Below are positions 10,172-20,866 of a DNA stretch of 64,000 bases, in pieces. Made by a program: the position numbers and the translations under genes. The notes below the pieces were generated by a model. That model ran no database searches. It worked only from the letters and a program-made list of their open reading frames with translations, and was not told the DNA's origin. Every line of letters starts with the position of its first letter. The first letter of the stretch is position 1. Origin of the DNA: Alternaria dauci. Lineage: Eukaryota; Ascomycota; Dothideomycetes; Pleosporales; Pleosporaceae. The stretch covers positions 5,394,001-5,458,000 of the forward strand of contig NC_091272.1 in assembly GCF_042100115.1 (NCBI RefSeq), read 5' to 3'.

Positions 10172-11304
10172 TCATCTCATTCTAGTCCTCTCCTGCTCGT
10201 AAACCCGCGTCTCCGGTTCCCAAGGGTGCTGAGGCTGCCTCCTACTAGGCACATCCTCGCCCCGATCGCCTCCACGAACAGGACCCTCAGAATCAATATA
10301 CACACTTGGGCCCTGTCCTCGTGGTCGCTCACCATATTCCGTCTGCCCTCCTCGCCGCAAATGCGCATCCATCTCCCCGCTTCGTAGCCCGCGAGCGCTA
10401 TCCATGGCGGGCATCTGGTGGAACTCGGGCTGCGATTGGCGGTGCGATTGAGCCTGCCCTTGGCCAAAGAATGCCCCTTGCGGTGCTTGATTGGGTGTAT
10501 TGCCGAACAGCTGCTGCGGTACCATGTCGTCGTCGTCGTTCGTTCTATGGGTGTTCATACGTTGTGAAAAGCCCATAGAGTTGTGTCCCTGGGCATCTAT
10601 CTCATGGTCAGCGCTCTCCTACTGTTGCTGCTTACTACGAGGCACAATGTACGACGCGACCTGTCCTCCCCCTCACTCCCCGAGAACTCGGATTTTTTCT
10701 CCTTGGTTTTACGAGCCCGCAACTTATCGCCCAAGACTTCCCAGTAAGAGGGAAGATGCTTGCGCTGTTGGAACTTCCTCGTACGCTGCCCTGGCTTCGA
10801 TGGTGTTGTGGACAGATCTTTGTTCATCGTGTCTATCGAAGAGATTCTGGGGATCTGAAAGAGCTGAGGAACTCCAACATCGATCTTGTACTCGCGCACA
10901 GTGACTCAAGGGATAAATAGAAGAACAGGTGCCAGCACGATCCTGGAGACTATGAAGGCAATTGCTGGAGATGTCACTTACGATGTCCCCTTGATACACC
11001 ATGACTTCTTCGACGAGAAGCACCGTGACCAGAGCCTCTTTGATCGGCACCGCGGCCGCTGTGTGATGGTCTTGGAGGAATCACATAACGTCCTCGATTC
11101 TCTTCGAGGCCACTACCGCGGGCATATCTTTCCCTTGTAGATGCGCGTCTCGTACCACGATCTGTGGGGTGAGAGCTCACTCGATTACCGTTGTATCTGT
11201 CTACTGGCACTAGAAGGCATATCAGCGGCAAAACAGGGTTCCGTGTCGAGTAACTTGCCGAAATAAACCGGAGGGGGAGGCGTCGAGCTTCCGCCGAAGC
11301 ACAT
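10172..11304 (-). CDS. Disordered MCFG-type protein, unknown function
   Basis: Four exons fit in frame: 11205-11304, 10982-11161, 10653-10904 and 10172-10596 (318 residues). The N-terminus, MCFGGSSTPPPPVYFGKLL, resembles small fungal proteins that begin MCFG/MCWG. Exon 2 is rich in Arg, Gly and Ser; exon 3 contains a folded-looking patch (YKIDVGVPQLFQIPRISS) and a basic patch (KHLPSYWEVLGDKLRARK); exon 4 is Gln/Pro/Gly rich. The last intron uses a gtacat donor and a branch point gctgac; this choice alone keeps frame into HAQGHNSMGFSQRM. The first two introns are weaker calls (43 nt, and a cttgag acceptor), so the gene could instead start at the ATG near 10828. No known domain. Confidence 0.5.
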
Positions 11305-11970
11305 ATCGACGATACCTTGAATTTAGGAAGCTTTCGAAGAGTGGGAAACACAGTTGAGGACGGTTCCGCGCTGATGTTGATGGAGAGATACTACTTGATA
11401 ACAGTGGTACGTCGAAGCGCAAGAACGAAGCACGCCGCAACGCAATATGGACCACAGCTGGAACAGTGAAGATACAGCAGTTTCTTGGTTATAACTCCTA
11501 TTCACAGAGCTCTGTGACAGATGATCCATCAACAACTTTGTTGACAATCCAAACCCTATCGCGAGAACGGTACACCAAACGACTTCGGTCTTCTGTTCTC
11601 GGTGAACAATCTTTCGACATTGATATACTGGCTACCAAAGCTCCGTATGCCGATTGCCGGTTCGCAACAGGCAATCTTCGTTGATTGTCCTTCTCGGGCT
11701 ATCGACGAAACAGCTCTTCGCGGTCGAATTCTCTCTTGCTTGGGAGCTAAGATGTACGATTCTGGCTTCCTGCCCTAGGACATCTCCTTTACGTATCTCC
11801 TCCGCCGCCTATCATCAAGTCTTCCGCAACAGAGGAGATGGTGATTTGTAACATTGTGCTTGGAAAATAACTCGAAATTATCCATCTAGTCTACATTCAT
11901 CTCAACACGCGCAAGCCATAACGCACAGAATTCTCTACCAGCCATCATCTAGGTTACTTCCATTTCTCCA
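11305..11970. other. Gene-free stretch
   Basis: About 670 bases upstream of the MCFG-type gene. Short open frames only; none has a start plus splice logic or a motif. Confidence 0.5.
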
Positions 11971-12825
11971 TCAGCCAGCATATACTTCATACATGGACCT
12001 TGCAGCACTGATTTTATTGTTGGAAGGTGTAACGGTAGCAGTGTTGTAAGGTATGGGCCTCCCATCTTCCGCATGCTTGCTCCGGCTGGGCGGCATGTAC
12101 CTTGGCAACCCATTCCTATTGGTCTCGATACCAGGCACACTTTGAGTGTAGGCTTTCTTGACATGCGTTGTGCCCACGACGGATATGGAGTGTTCGGGTA
12201 GAACCTCGTCGATTGGATCCATCCGTTCGTACTCGTATTCTTCGGGCGGTTCATGCTCTTCATGGCTATAAGCGGCTGGGGCGGGACTTTCCTCTTGATT
12301 TTCTAAGTGATGATGAGAGTTCACTCTTCGACTACTGCCACTCTTTTTGTTAGTAGGTTTTATACGAGCGCTACCAGCAGTGGTATAAGCCATTTTTGGA
12401 GGTTGTTGGCGAGGCGCTTTAAAATACCCTGGCGGATAATAGTCTTGAGCATCACTAATTTCGCTAGGAGCGTAAGAGTTGTAAGTGTCACGAGCTGCAT
12501 TAGACGCTCTGTTTGTACAAGGTGCATGGTCGTCTTGTCGCAAGTTGCTGGGGCCAGCGCTAGCCATTCTCACCCTTCTTGGACGATCCGCAGGCGGCCG
12601 TTCAGGTGCTTCCCGGGAATATAGTTGCTGATTCGAGGACTCGTGATATGCTGATCCACGGTTCTTTGCGGCCTTCTCTGAGGAGTTGCTGGGAGGCAGT
12701 CCCGATCTTCTTCCTTCACGCAAATTCCTGAAAGCAGGGTCACCCCTAATTTTGTCCAGGAGGGATTTTCCTCGCGGTCGGACACAAGCTTTCATGTTCT
12801 TGTCGATGTGAGAGCCTGAGAACAT
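11971..12825 (-). CDS. Low-complexity basic/acidic protein, unknown
   Basis: Open frame of 284 residues from the ATG at 12825 (MFSGSHIDKNMKACV). The protein is predicted disordered by composition: rich in Arg, Pro, Ser, Asn, with an acidic patch (HEEHEPPEEYEYERMDPIDE) and repeated Tyr/Pro motifs. Upstream there is a branch-like ctaac and a tatccatag acceptor at about 12845, so an upstream coding or leader exon is possible; the frame is open back to 12864 but without an ATG. No homology recognised. It is the middle one of three neighbouring minus-strand genes of similar style (10.2, 12.0 and 13.3 kb). Confidence 0.6.
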   Translation of the reverse strand: MFSGSHIDKNMKACVRPRGKSLLDKIRGDPAFRNLREGRRSGLPPSNSSEKAAKNRGSAYHESSNQQLYSREAPERPPADRPRRVRMASAGPSNLRQDDHAPCTNRASNAARDTYNSYAPSEISDAQDYYPPGYFKAPRQQPPKMAYTTAGSARIKPTNKKSGSSRRVNSHHHLENQEESPAPAAYSHEEHEPPEEYEYERMDPIDEVLPEHSISVVGTTHVKKAYTQSVPGIETNRNGLPRYMPPSRSKHAEDGRPIPYNTATVTPSNNKISAARSMYEVYAG

Positions 12826-13308
12826 GTTCGTCGACGAAAAGGCTATGGATAATATGATTGACACTCGTTAGATAAAAATACAGTTCAGAAGTTCGGAATG
12901 GCACGTTGAGAGGATGCAACAATGTAAGCATAGATCCTATCATTTATAGCACATGTAGTGTGACCTCTAATGCTTCAAGTCAACGCCGTGAAGATCGAAC
13001 GACTTCAATCAATTTAGATTCGAACATGTCAAGAGTAGAAAGCGAAGAGAGAAACGTGATCTTTCAACCAAGATCACGGATCTTGTAGTGTGAACAAATG
13101 CTACAAAGAATGATATCCATTAGTATGAATTTCGGAGTCTGATCAATTTCTGATGGACAGAAAATATCACAAACATGGGGAGAATCTAATTGCGATACCG
13201 GATTAACGAGATCGGAGAGCAAGGCATGTATTAGAGACCATGATGAAGCTCTCATATACTGTCATACTACGAAACTAAGGCACAGATCCTACGTAAAGTC
13301 CAGGGTGG
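12826..13308. other. AT-richer gene-free stretch
   Basis: About 480 bases, visibly richer in A and T than surroundings. No gene or RNA recognised; it should hold the promoter of the 11971-12825 gene. Confidence 0.5.
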
Positions 13309-13947
13309 TTATCTACGCCTACTACCCATACTCCGAGATCCATCCATACTTCCACGCCCGAAGCTCATGCCCCCAGATCCACCCATGCTTCCGCGCCCGA
13401 AACCCATACCCCCCATCCCTTCAAAACCACCCATAGCACCAGTGCTACCTGCCGAGCCACGTCTACCCTGGCCACCGGTACCACTACTTCCACTCGTACG
13501 ATTTCTATCCAACGTGTGATGTGGATTTCCGAAACCACTTCCTCCGCCAAAGCCTATGGACCCTTGCATAGCCGAGCCTCTACCAGGACCAGTCTGTCCA
13601 AAAATTCCAGGGTTGATCCCTCCATTTCCACCTCCAGCGAAGCTACCAAACGCCCCGGAACGATGACTACTTCTTCTCTCGCTCATCTGTCCAAAGGTTT
13701 CGTGCATAGACTGCAAGCCTCCCCCGCCGTCCTGAGACCCTAAAGCAGCCGGACCCAATCCACCGCTGTTAGATCTGTTCTGTCCGGACAGCCCTGCTCG
13801 GTTAGATCTACGGTTGCTGCCCTCGAGGCCAGCCACATCTGAGTTTCTGGGCTTTACGGTGGACATGTGGCAGCCTTCTTCGCCAAGGGTGCCATGCAGG
13901 TAGAGTAGAGGCGGGGTTCTTGATCTGAACAAGTCGAAGAGACCCAT
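13309..13947 (-). CDS. Glycine/serine-rich protein, unknown
   Basis: Single open frame of 212 residues starting MGLFDLFRSRTPPLLYLHG. After a short hydrophobic start the protein becomes Gly, Ser and Arg rich, ending in repeats of the type GGMGFGRGSMGGSGG. The repeats are also visible in the DNA (cccgaagctcatgcccccagat-like units around 13350-13410). No signal peptide, domain or RNA-binding motif beyond RG/GR dipeptides is visible. A TATA-like box (gtatatatg on the minus strand) sits 140 bases upstream of the ATG, which supports real transcription. Function unknown. Confidence 0.65.
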   Translation of the reverse strand: MGLFDLFRSRTPPLLYLHGTLGEEGCHMSTVKPRNSDVAGLEGSNRRSNRAGLSGQNRSNSGGLGPAALGSQDGGGGLQSMHETFGQMSERRSSHRSGAFGSFAGGGNGGINPGIFGQTGPGRGSAMQGSIGFGGGSGFGNPHHTLDRNRTSGSSGTGGQGRRGSAGSTGAMGGFEGMGGMGFGRGSMGGSGGMSFGRGSMDGSRSMGSRRR

Positions 13948-14319
13948 GGTACTTGTGATAGGGATTCAAAGATACCGATTGGCGTTGTAACTGTAGAGTT
14001 TGGGTAAGTGTGGGTGATAATGCCGTGTGTTGGATGATGTCAGAGGCGGCGGTGCCGAGAAATATCGTAGGAAATGAGGGACGATCATATATACGGGGCA
14101 TTTGTTGTGACAGAGAGACACATCACAAACATTGAAGCAAGGGCGACGCCAAGTTGTTAATCTAGAATCATAGCATTCTATGCGTTCGTCAAATTGTATA
14201 CATGCAGTGCGTAAGCGCCTTTGTAATGACAGGTAACAAGAAGGACTTCAATCGTGATCTACAAATACGACAATCATAACTCGTGACGAATTCTATGTCG
14301 ACAGGCGTCCTGGTGTGCC
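13948..14319. other. Intergenic, promoter of Gly-rich gene
   Basis: About 370 bases between the Gly-rich gene start and the 3' end of the permease gene. Contains only the TATA-like box listed separately. Confidence 0.5.
14087..14094 (-). promoter_or_regulatory. TATA-like box
   Basis: The minus strand reads gtatatat here, about 140 bases before the ATG of the Gly/Ser-rich gene. Position is plausible for a fungal core promoter with a leader of about 100 bases. Confidence 0.4.
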
Positions 14320-15828
14320 TCAAAAGAAGGAATTCATTCCCTCTTTTCTCCTCAGCGCGACGTGAAGGAAGATGTACACGATCACGCCAAATCCCAACAT
14401 ACCTGAGATGACTCCGAATCCCAAGAGATACTTCGGTTTGTCGTCGCTGGGGAAGAGATAGGCACCATAGATTTGAGCAAGATTACCCATGGCATTGACG
14501 AGCGCAATAGCGACGGCTCTGACCTCAGGCTGCATGGACCCAAACGTTGCGCTGCCGAAAGATAGGGAGACAGCGTTCGAGGCCCAAAGACCAGCAGCCA
14601 TGAGAACAAGCAGGGCGTATCGTGCTTTGAAATCGTAGACCACGCACACGAGAATCGATGTTATGAGCGAAAAGCCGAGCCAGCTTGCGATTACGAGGCC
14701 TCGGTGGTGGGATATGGCGTCGGCATAGTAAGTGGTGATTGCTGTGCAAACGAAGGCGACGGCATAGATGGGGACGGTCATGTACTGGGCTGTTACGGTG
14801 TCCGTGTAGCCAAGCCCAGTCATCAGGGTCGGGTAGAAGTACGAGAGAGTAGAGGAACCGACGATGACCTGATACTGTTAGTCGAGTAACTCTACAATCC
14901 ACATCGGCAAACTTACCATGTAGCCAAAGATGAAGGAAATAGTCCTCCAGTCGAAAAGAGCAAGACGGAAGGACTGTGCCTTGCCGATTCTCTCCTCGCC
15001 TTCAACGTGTGTCCTGACACCGCCTTCTCGGAGACGTGCGATGGCGATAGCTCGCTCGCGGTCGGTGAGGCGCTTCGTGTTGGCAGGGAAGTCCAGCAAG
15101 ATGAAGTATGCCACCATTGCCCATACAATGGTTGCAACACCCTCAACGATGAAGAGCCATCTCCAGCCGCGGAGACCTGCTGTGCCCTCCATACCGCCGG
15201 TGATCGCACCCGCAAGAAGACCACCAAATGCGCCGCTGAGAATCGCAGCCGACATGTATACACCGAAGCGCTTCGATTGCTCGTCTTTCTTGTACCACGA
15301 CGAGATGATCAGGATGATACCGGGCGAGAAACCTGATTCGAAGGCACCAACGAGGATTCGGAGTGCGACGAGGTGCTTGAAGTCGTTGATGACAGCCATG
15401 CAGCAGGTCAAGGCTCCCCAGATGATCATGATGATAGGTAGGTAGATGGAGGGCTTGAGGCGCACCAGAAGCATGTTGGAAGGTGGCTCCAAGGCGACGT
15501 AGGTCACGAAAAATACTACCAAGGCAATGGAGTATTGATCGGAGGTGAGCTTCAGGTCATCTGCCATACCGGCAATCTTTGCGTTCCCGATGCTGGCACC
15601 TCGTTAGCATCGGCTATCACGTTACTTGAGCTGAACATACTTTGTGCGGTCCATGTATGATAGCAGGTACATCAACCATATGGTCGGTAGCAGAAAGAGA
15701 TCAATCTTGCGAACCAACTTCTTCTCCTCCTCCTTCGTCCAGGTGAGGTCTTCCGTGACCTCTACATGCTTCGTCGTATCCATCTCTTTTACGTCGATAA
15801 CGTCTAGAGAGAGGCGTGGCGACGACAT
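14320..15828 (-). CDS. MFS permease, anion:cation symporter (ACS) family
   Basis: Exons 15641-15828, 14917-15592 and 14320-14868 give 470 residues. The gtatgt intron splits the hallmark DRTNIGNAKIAGM sequence after the first span, which confirms the join. The start is the ATG at 15828 (MSSPRLSLDVIDVKEM), followed by a hydrophilic N-tail and span 1 (LFLLPTIWLMYLLSYMDR). The N-terminal half has the typical ACS signatures PSNMLLVRLKPSIYLPIIM and LRILVGAFESGFSPGIILII; twelve spans are expected and visible. Known: ACS members carry anionic or small polar organic solutes (allantoate, nicotinate, sugar acids, pantothenate) by proton symport across the plasma membrane. The substrate cannot be read from sequence. 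The divergent neighbour is an SDR polyol-type dehydrogenase, so a sugar acid, polyol or related carbon source is a fair guess. Confidence 0.9.
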
Positions 15829-16550
15829 GGTGTTCTTGAGCGCGAAACGATAGAAGTGTGACAGAAGTGTAAGCAACAGAGCGGAGCCTCAAACGACAGG
15901 CCGTGCAGTGTTGCGATAGCAGTCGCTGATGCTTCTAGATGAGTGCGACACCCATGAAGCTTTATAGGAGAAACGCATCTTTCTCTCTCAGGTTTTGCTG
16001 ATGTTCGCCAAAAACAGCTTGGACCTCCCCAGATTGTGTTCGGGCCTTTTCCCTACCCCAGGTCTTAGGCTACGAGCCGAGATCTCCGCATCAGACCCGC
16101 CTGGACAGGAAGCTTGACAGTAGTGATTGGTCGAGAAACACGACAGAGCATGTTCTGTGCACTGGTTCGCTGCGCACCCGACGGTGTGCCTCGAGGCGAA
16201 CTTGTGCCACTAAGCGAAGGCAAGCGTTAGCTACTACACGTGCAAGTCGCGTCGGCGCGCAAGCTCGCCACGAGGCCCTTGCTCCTGTGAAGACGGTTGA
16301 GCCGACCGAGTCTTCACAGCATCCCTGCAATGTGGACCACGCTCGCGTCGTTCTCGCCCATGGGGAGCGTTTGGTTCCGATCAACGATACTCTGTCGCCA
16401 CAAGTTCCTTGCGGGGTGGACATGCGAGATGTACTTAAGCATGCGGGGTGCCAGCCAAGTGGTGTTTGTCTTTTCACCATCTCGATTTTCCATTCTTTCG
16501 CCAGACCTGCCACATCCTCCAAATCCACGTTAGCATAAATCAATTGGACC
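15829..16550. promoter_or_regulatory. Divergent promoter, permease / SDR
   Basis: 722 bases between two divergent start codons. It holds one CGG-N5-CCG site at 16294-16304, of the kind bound by Zn2Cys6 dimers; a gene for such a regulator lies 1.7 kb downstream. Shared use is inferred. Confidence 0.45.
16294..16304. promoter_or_regulatory. CGG-N5-CCG motif
   Basis: Perfect inverted CGG/CCG half-sites separated by ttgag, between the divergent permease and SDR genes. Chance occurrence is not rare, so the support is mainly the two similar sites upstream of the aldolase gene. Confidence 0.35.
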
Positions 16551-17494
16551 ATGTCTCCTTCCGCGATCATGCCGCAATCTGAGCAGGCAGCGCCGGCCAA
16601 CGCGCACACCAACAATGGTCAAGTTGAGCAGAAAACCGAGAACCCGGCCTATCTCTCTACCGAGCCAAATGAAGATTTCGACTGGAAGGTATCTCTGAAG
16701 GGCAAGGTGATCGCTATCACTGGAGCAAACAGAGGTTGGTAGACAAACCACCGGAACTTGAGACAAGTGCTGACCTTGCAGGTATCGGACTCGGCCTCGC
16801 GACCGTGTGCCTTGCCAACGACGCTGCTGAGGTTTACTCCCTGGACCTCTTCGAGCCCGGTGAGGAGTTCCAGGCACTGCAGAAGGCCAACCTCAAGCGC
16901 GTACACTACCTCCACTGCGATGTTACATCTGAAGAAAGCGTCAAGAAGGTTGTCGACCAGATTGTTGCCCAGTCGGGCCGCATCGATGGTATGATCGCCA
17001 ACGCAGGAATGACCAAACATCAGCCCGCACTCGACTTCGACCGCCCACAGCTCGAACAGCTTTTCAACCTCAACGTTTTCGGCGCGTACTTTTGCGCAAC
17101 GGCGGCCGCGAAGAAATTCATCGAGCTTGGTATCAAGGGATCCATCGTCTTTACGGCGTCCATGACATCGTACCGGCCAAACAGGGCGGCACCTTCAGCA
17201 CCATATGGAGGCACCAAGGGCGCTGTCCGCAACATGGCGCATACTCTCGCAATGGAGTGGGCTAAACACGGTATTCGTGTCAACTCGATATCGCCGGGTT
17301 TCATGCGCACACAGATGACGTACTTTGTCGACAAGGCGCCAGACTGGGACTTGAAGATGCAGTACTATGGCGGTATGCCTAGATTGGCCGATCCTCGTGA
17401 GCTTGGCGGTGCGTATGTGTACCTGCTCTCGGATAGTGCCAGCTACACCACCGGTATCGACATTCCCGTTGCGGGCATTGTCGGCGCCTGGTAA
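16551..17494 (+). CDS. SDR dehydrogenase, polyol/ketose reductase type
   Basis: Exons 16551-16734 and 16782-17494 give 298 residues. The short intron splits the cofactor motif TGANRGIG, a good confirmation. Visible: TGxxxGxG cofactor loop (residues about 57-64), an acidic residue after strand 2 (SLDLF), NAG in strand 4 (MIANAGM), a serine in ASMTSY, then catalytic Tyr and Lys in YGGTK, and the SISPGFMRT segment after it. The N-terminal 50 residues are a hydrophilic extension usual in fungal L-xylulose reductase, D-arabinitol and sorbose-reductase-like (Sou2-type) SDRs. Known: these enzymes interconvert ketoses and polyols with NAD(P)H in the cytosol. Exact substrate is not known. Divergently transcribed from the ACS permease and upstream of a Zn2Cys6 regulator and a ketose-type aldolase. 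Confidence 0.85.
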
Positions 17495-18175
17495 GAAGGG
17501 TTCTGTTGTTGCTTTTTCGCGTTATACTGCATCGGGTGGCGTCTGTAACGGCCGGCTGGCTTTGGTTTTGTTAGACCCAATTCAACAAAGACTATCACAA
17601 CGCTCCTCTCCGCTAGAATATGCTTGGTGATATGTGGCGATGCTGTTGTCGATGTCTGTGGTGGTGTTGATCATGTCATGCAGGTTGTGAAAGGTGAGGC
17701 GACGCGTCAGAAAACGGAATTGCGACCCGTGAATGCGCAACAGCCACAACTGACTAAGCACATCTCTTTCGCTGCACGCAGCCTGTACCTATGATACACC
17801 TATTGATACCCCGAATGGACGCGACTGCTCCTCTTCTATTAGACATGCTCCAGGAGCTGTATCATGTACATTAGGCCTCCCAACTTCAGCCGGTGGTGGA
17901 CAGTGCTCTTGACTGGCGCGGGGTCTTCGAAGCGGTGTCCGCCGCGGGCCTTTTGCAGAATGACCACGATCCCTTTCTCCAACCACCGTCCGCTCATCCT
18001 GCAAAACTCCGCGAGGCATCGAAACTCAGGCTCCTCTGTATGCGCTGTGTCATTCTGGGCTAGTTGAGCGGCCTTCCCATTGGTCCAAGCCTCGTTCCCC
18101 ACGGCAGGCCTGACCGGCGAAGCGGATCCTCAAGGGCCAAGCGGAGTTCCACCAGCATGCGCAACATCATTCGTA
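17495..18175. other. Intergenic, regulator promoter
   Basis: About 680 bases between the SDR stop and the regulator ATG. A CGG-tgt-CCG (N3) arrangement occurs near 17933, not the N5 spacing seen elsewhere. No gene recognised. Confidence 0.45.
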
Positions 18176-20186
18176 ATGCAAGCATCGTCAACAGGCAATT
18201 CCAAGCCGCGCAAACCCCGTCCATCTCGAGCGCGAGTGAGTTTAAGTGTATTGACTGGGTGTGAGGGTTTTACTGATTCGGCGGTTTCATTGCTTGCAGG
18301 GCCTACGTACAACCACTGGATGGTAAGCTGTTGTCCTAGCACGTGTCCGCCTTATATCTTTCCACGGTCATATCCGCTAGCTCTGCATTGGCTATACGCT
18401 GCACGACTCTTGGTTAACCGCCGGCTAACTTGAGCAGTCTTACCTGCAGACGACGGAGGGTGAAATGTGACGAGCTGAGACCACGATGCGCGACATGCAG
18501 CAAATCCGACAGAGAATGTCTGTGGCCGTCGCCAAATGATGCCCTTGGTGCCTCTGGAAGCAATGCGTCTGGTTCCGTTCAGTCAGAAACCTCGCCGTTG
18601 CAGGATGGCTCTTCTGTGGCGGCCACATCGCCAGCGCCTGCTAAACGACATATCCCAGCTGATATCGACACTCAGCTCCTGAAAAATTCTCCTGAACTAT
18701 TGTTCGACTCTCCATCGACTGTCAATAATTCCTTGCCCTCGCCAAATTCGGCGCCTTTGGCCTACTACGATCTGCTTGCCAAAGATGCCATCAACAATAT
18801 TGACAAGTACAACCTCAACGTGGATCTGGACAGGAACAATTTGTCCAGGCAGCAGAGCCCTTTCGCAGATACACCAAATTCCGGCCCTTCGCTGCACTCA
18901 AATCGACAAGCATCAGAAGCCGAATCGTCGGTACATGAGCAATGGAACTCGATCGACCCCATACCCATGTCTGACGACGAGCTTGTGCTTTTCCAACACT
19001 ACGTCACCGTCATTGGTCCTATTTTGGATCTGAACGACCCTTCCAGGCAGTTCACGGAAACTGTCCCTTCTATGGCTGTCCATAATGTAGGCCTCATGAA
19101 GTCTCTACTCGCTGTGTCGGCACGGCACGTGGCACTCCTGCATGAGCCACGACTCAGTCAGTTGAACATACAAGACCCATCCCCGGATATTGATGATGGC
19201 AGGATTAGAAACCTCCAGAGTCCTCTGCTGCAGGCGGGTACACAATATTACTACGAGACGTTGCAGTACCTGTCCAAGAACCTCTTTTACCCTTCCTACA
19301 ATAGATCTAGGGAGATCATATCAACATCCATCCTCATCAGTACCTATGAGATGTGGGACTCTGAAGGTCAATACAGCAATGGAGCGTGGGAGAGACATCT
19401 GCGTGGTATATTCTGGATACAGAGGAGCCAAAACAACAACGGAGAGTCCAAAGACCCGCTCCGGAGAGCTGCCTGGTGGCAATGGTTACGTCAAGACACC
19501 TGGGTCGCATTCCGCGAAGGACGACGTGTTCTGACCATTTGGAGACCGACCAAGCGACTAATGGACCTAAGCCCGGACGAGTTGGCTTTGCGGATCGTGT
19601 ACATATGTGGAAGATGCGTGGATTTTGCGGCAAACGAAAAGAAGTACGAATTGAACACTCGCATCGACCAAGCGGGAAAGCTGCTGCAGGCTCTGGAAGA
19701 TTGGCATCGAGCGCTCCCAATATCCTTCCAGCCCATTCACCAAGGACCGCCACCTGGACCTGGCGCTCTGTTTGCGCCCATCTGGATCCATCCCCCTTCG
19801 TACGCAGCTGCTATTCAAACGTTTCACTTTGCGAGAATCATAGTTCACATCAATCAGCCTTCAATCGGGGGTGTTGATGAATTTCGGATTCGACAACGTA
19901 GCCTGGACGAGAGCGTAGACATAATCTGTGGCATTGCCATGACGCACCAAGGCAGGGAAATCCCGAGCGCCATGGTCAATTTCAAGTCTATCTATGCTGG
20001 TAAGCTCCATGTCATCGCGCATATTGTTCAAAATAACACTTACAATATCTAGCTGGTTTATGCGTGCAAAATCCTGTCAAGCAGACGGCTATCCTGAATC
20101 TCCTTGACCAGACGCTCGATATCACCAAGTTCCCACCCAAGACATTACTCAACGATCTCACCAACTACTGGCGGGCCGAGTCATGA
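18176..20186 (+). CDS. Zn2Cys6 transcription regulator
   Basis: Exons 18176-18235, 18300-18322, 18438-19999 and 20053-20186 join in frame (592 residues). Exon 2 is a 23-nt micro-exon coding GLRTTTG and two bases of the first zinc cysteine. The binuclear cluster is C28-x2-C31-x6-C38-x6-C45-x2-C48-x6-C55 with the basic RRRRVK loop, preceded by a basic arm (SKPRKPRPSRAR). A Ser/Pro/Asn-rich linker of about 130 residues follows, then a helical region (LVLFQHYVTVIGPILDLN; LMKSLLAVSARHVALLHEP; SREIISTSILISTYEMWD) matching the fungal-specific transcription factor domain (Fungal_trans_2 type), running to the C-terminus. Known: such proteins bind CGG triplets as dimers in the nucleus. Its place between SDR and aldolase suggests it controls this block. 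Confidence 0.9.
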
Positions 20187-20866
20187 CCTCCATCGATTGT
20201 ACCGAATACAGCTATCATATCTGAATATTTCTCCACACGTGCATGCCAATTTTTATCGCCGCATCCGTCGAACCGTGTGCGGCGACTTTTAGCCACCTCG
20301 CTCGGGCTCCATTGTGACGCAGTGGCTCCATGAAGGCGTCCGCATCGATACAAATCCCCGAAGCAGTAAGACGACGCAAAAGGGCCCCGTAGCGAGGCTA
20401 TAACGGGTTCGTGCGTAACGGAGAACGCCACGAAAATGAGTGTACCTTCTCCGCAAAACTTATAGCATGGAGACCTCAGCCGCGGTGCGAATCCCTGCAT
20501 CGTGGGGTAGAAGCGGGGTGCAGGATGGCATACCAATCACGTTGTTCAGCTGAACGCGTGCCTCGTAACGAGTACATCGGCAGGATCTGGTGAACCGAAC
20601 CAAAAGCGGCCGACGTATCATTCGCTTCACCGCGACGTCATGTTCAATTGCTCGGCACGAGCACCAATCAACGATCCCAAGGTCGGCGGCTTCCCCGAAC
20701 CAACCATGCCGGTTTCCCCGGATCCACCATGCCGCAAGGAAACAATAGCAGCATCGATTCCGAAACCGTTCCGATTGTGTTGATTCTGTACGCTCGAGGT
20801 CTTTCAAGCACCGTACATCAGTAGACATTTGAGACCTTTCAAAGTGCATATTGTTACCCATTCATC
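20187..20866. promoter_or_regulatory. Aldolase promoter region
   Basis: About 680 bases between the regulator stop and the aldolase ATG, holding the tandem CGG-N5-CCG pair listed separately. No other gene is visible. Confidence 0.45.
20687..20732 (+). repeat. Tandem 23-bp repeat carrying two CGG-N5-CCG sites
   Basis: Two adjacent 23-base units, differing at a few positions, each begin with CGG-N5-CCG (20687-20697 and 20710-20720; spacers cttcc and tttcc) and end in aaccatgc/caccatgc. The pair lies 135-180 bases before the ATG of the aldolase, a normal place for an activator site. Inferred binding site of a Zn2Cys6 dimer. Confidence 0.5.

Noticed and set aside
10652..10653. Stronger-looking gtaagc donor at about 10636 for the last intron of the MCFG-type gene
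   Set aside because: It would make a 39-nt intron and break the frame; the gtacat donor keeps frame and gives a 56-nt intron.
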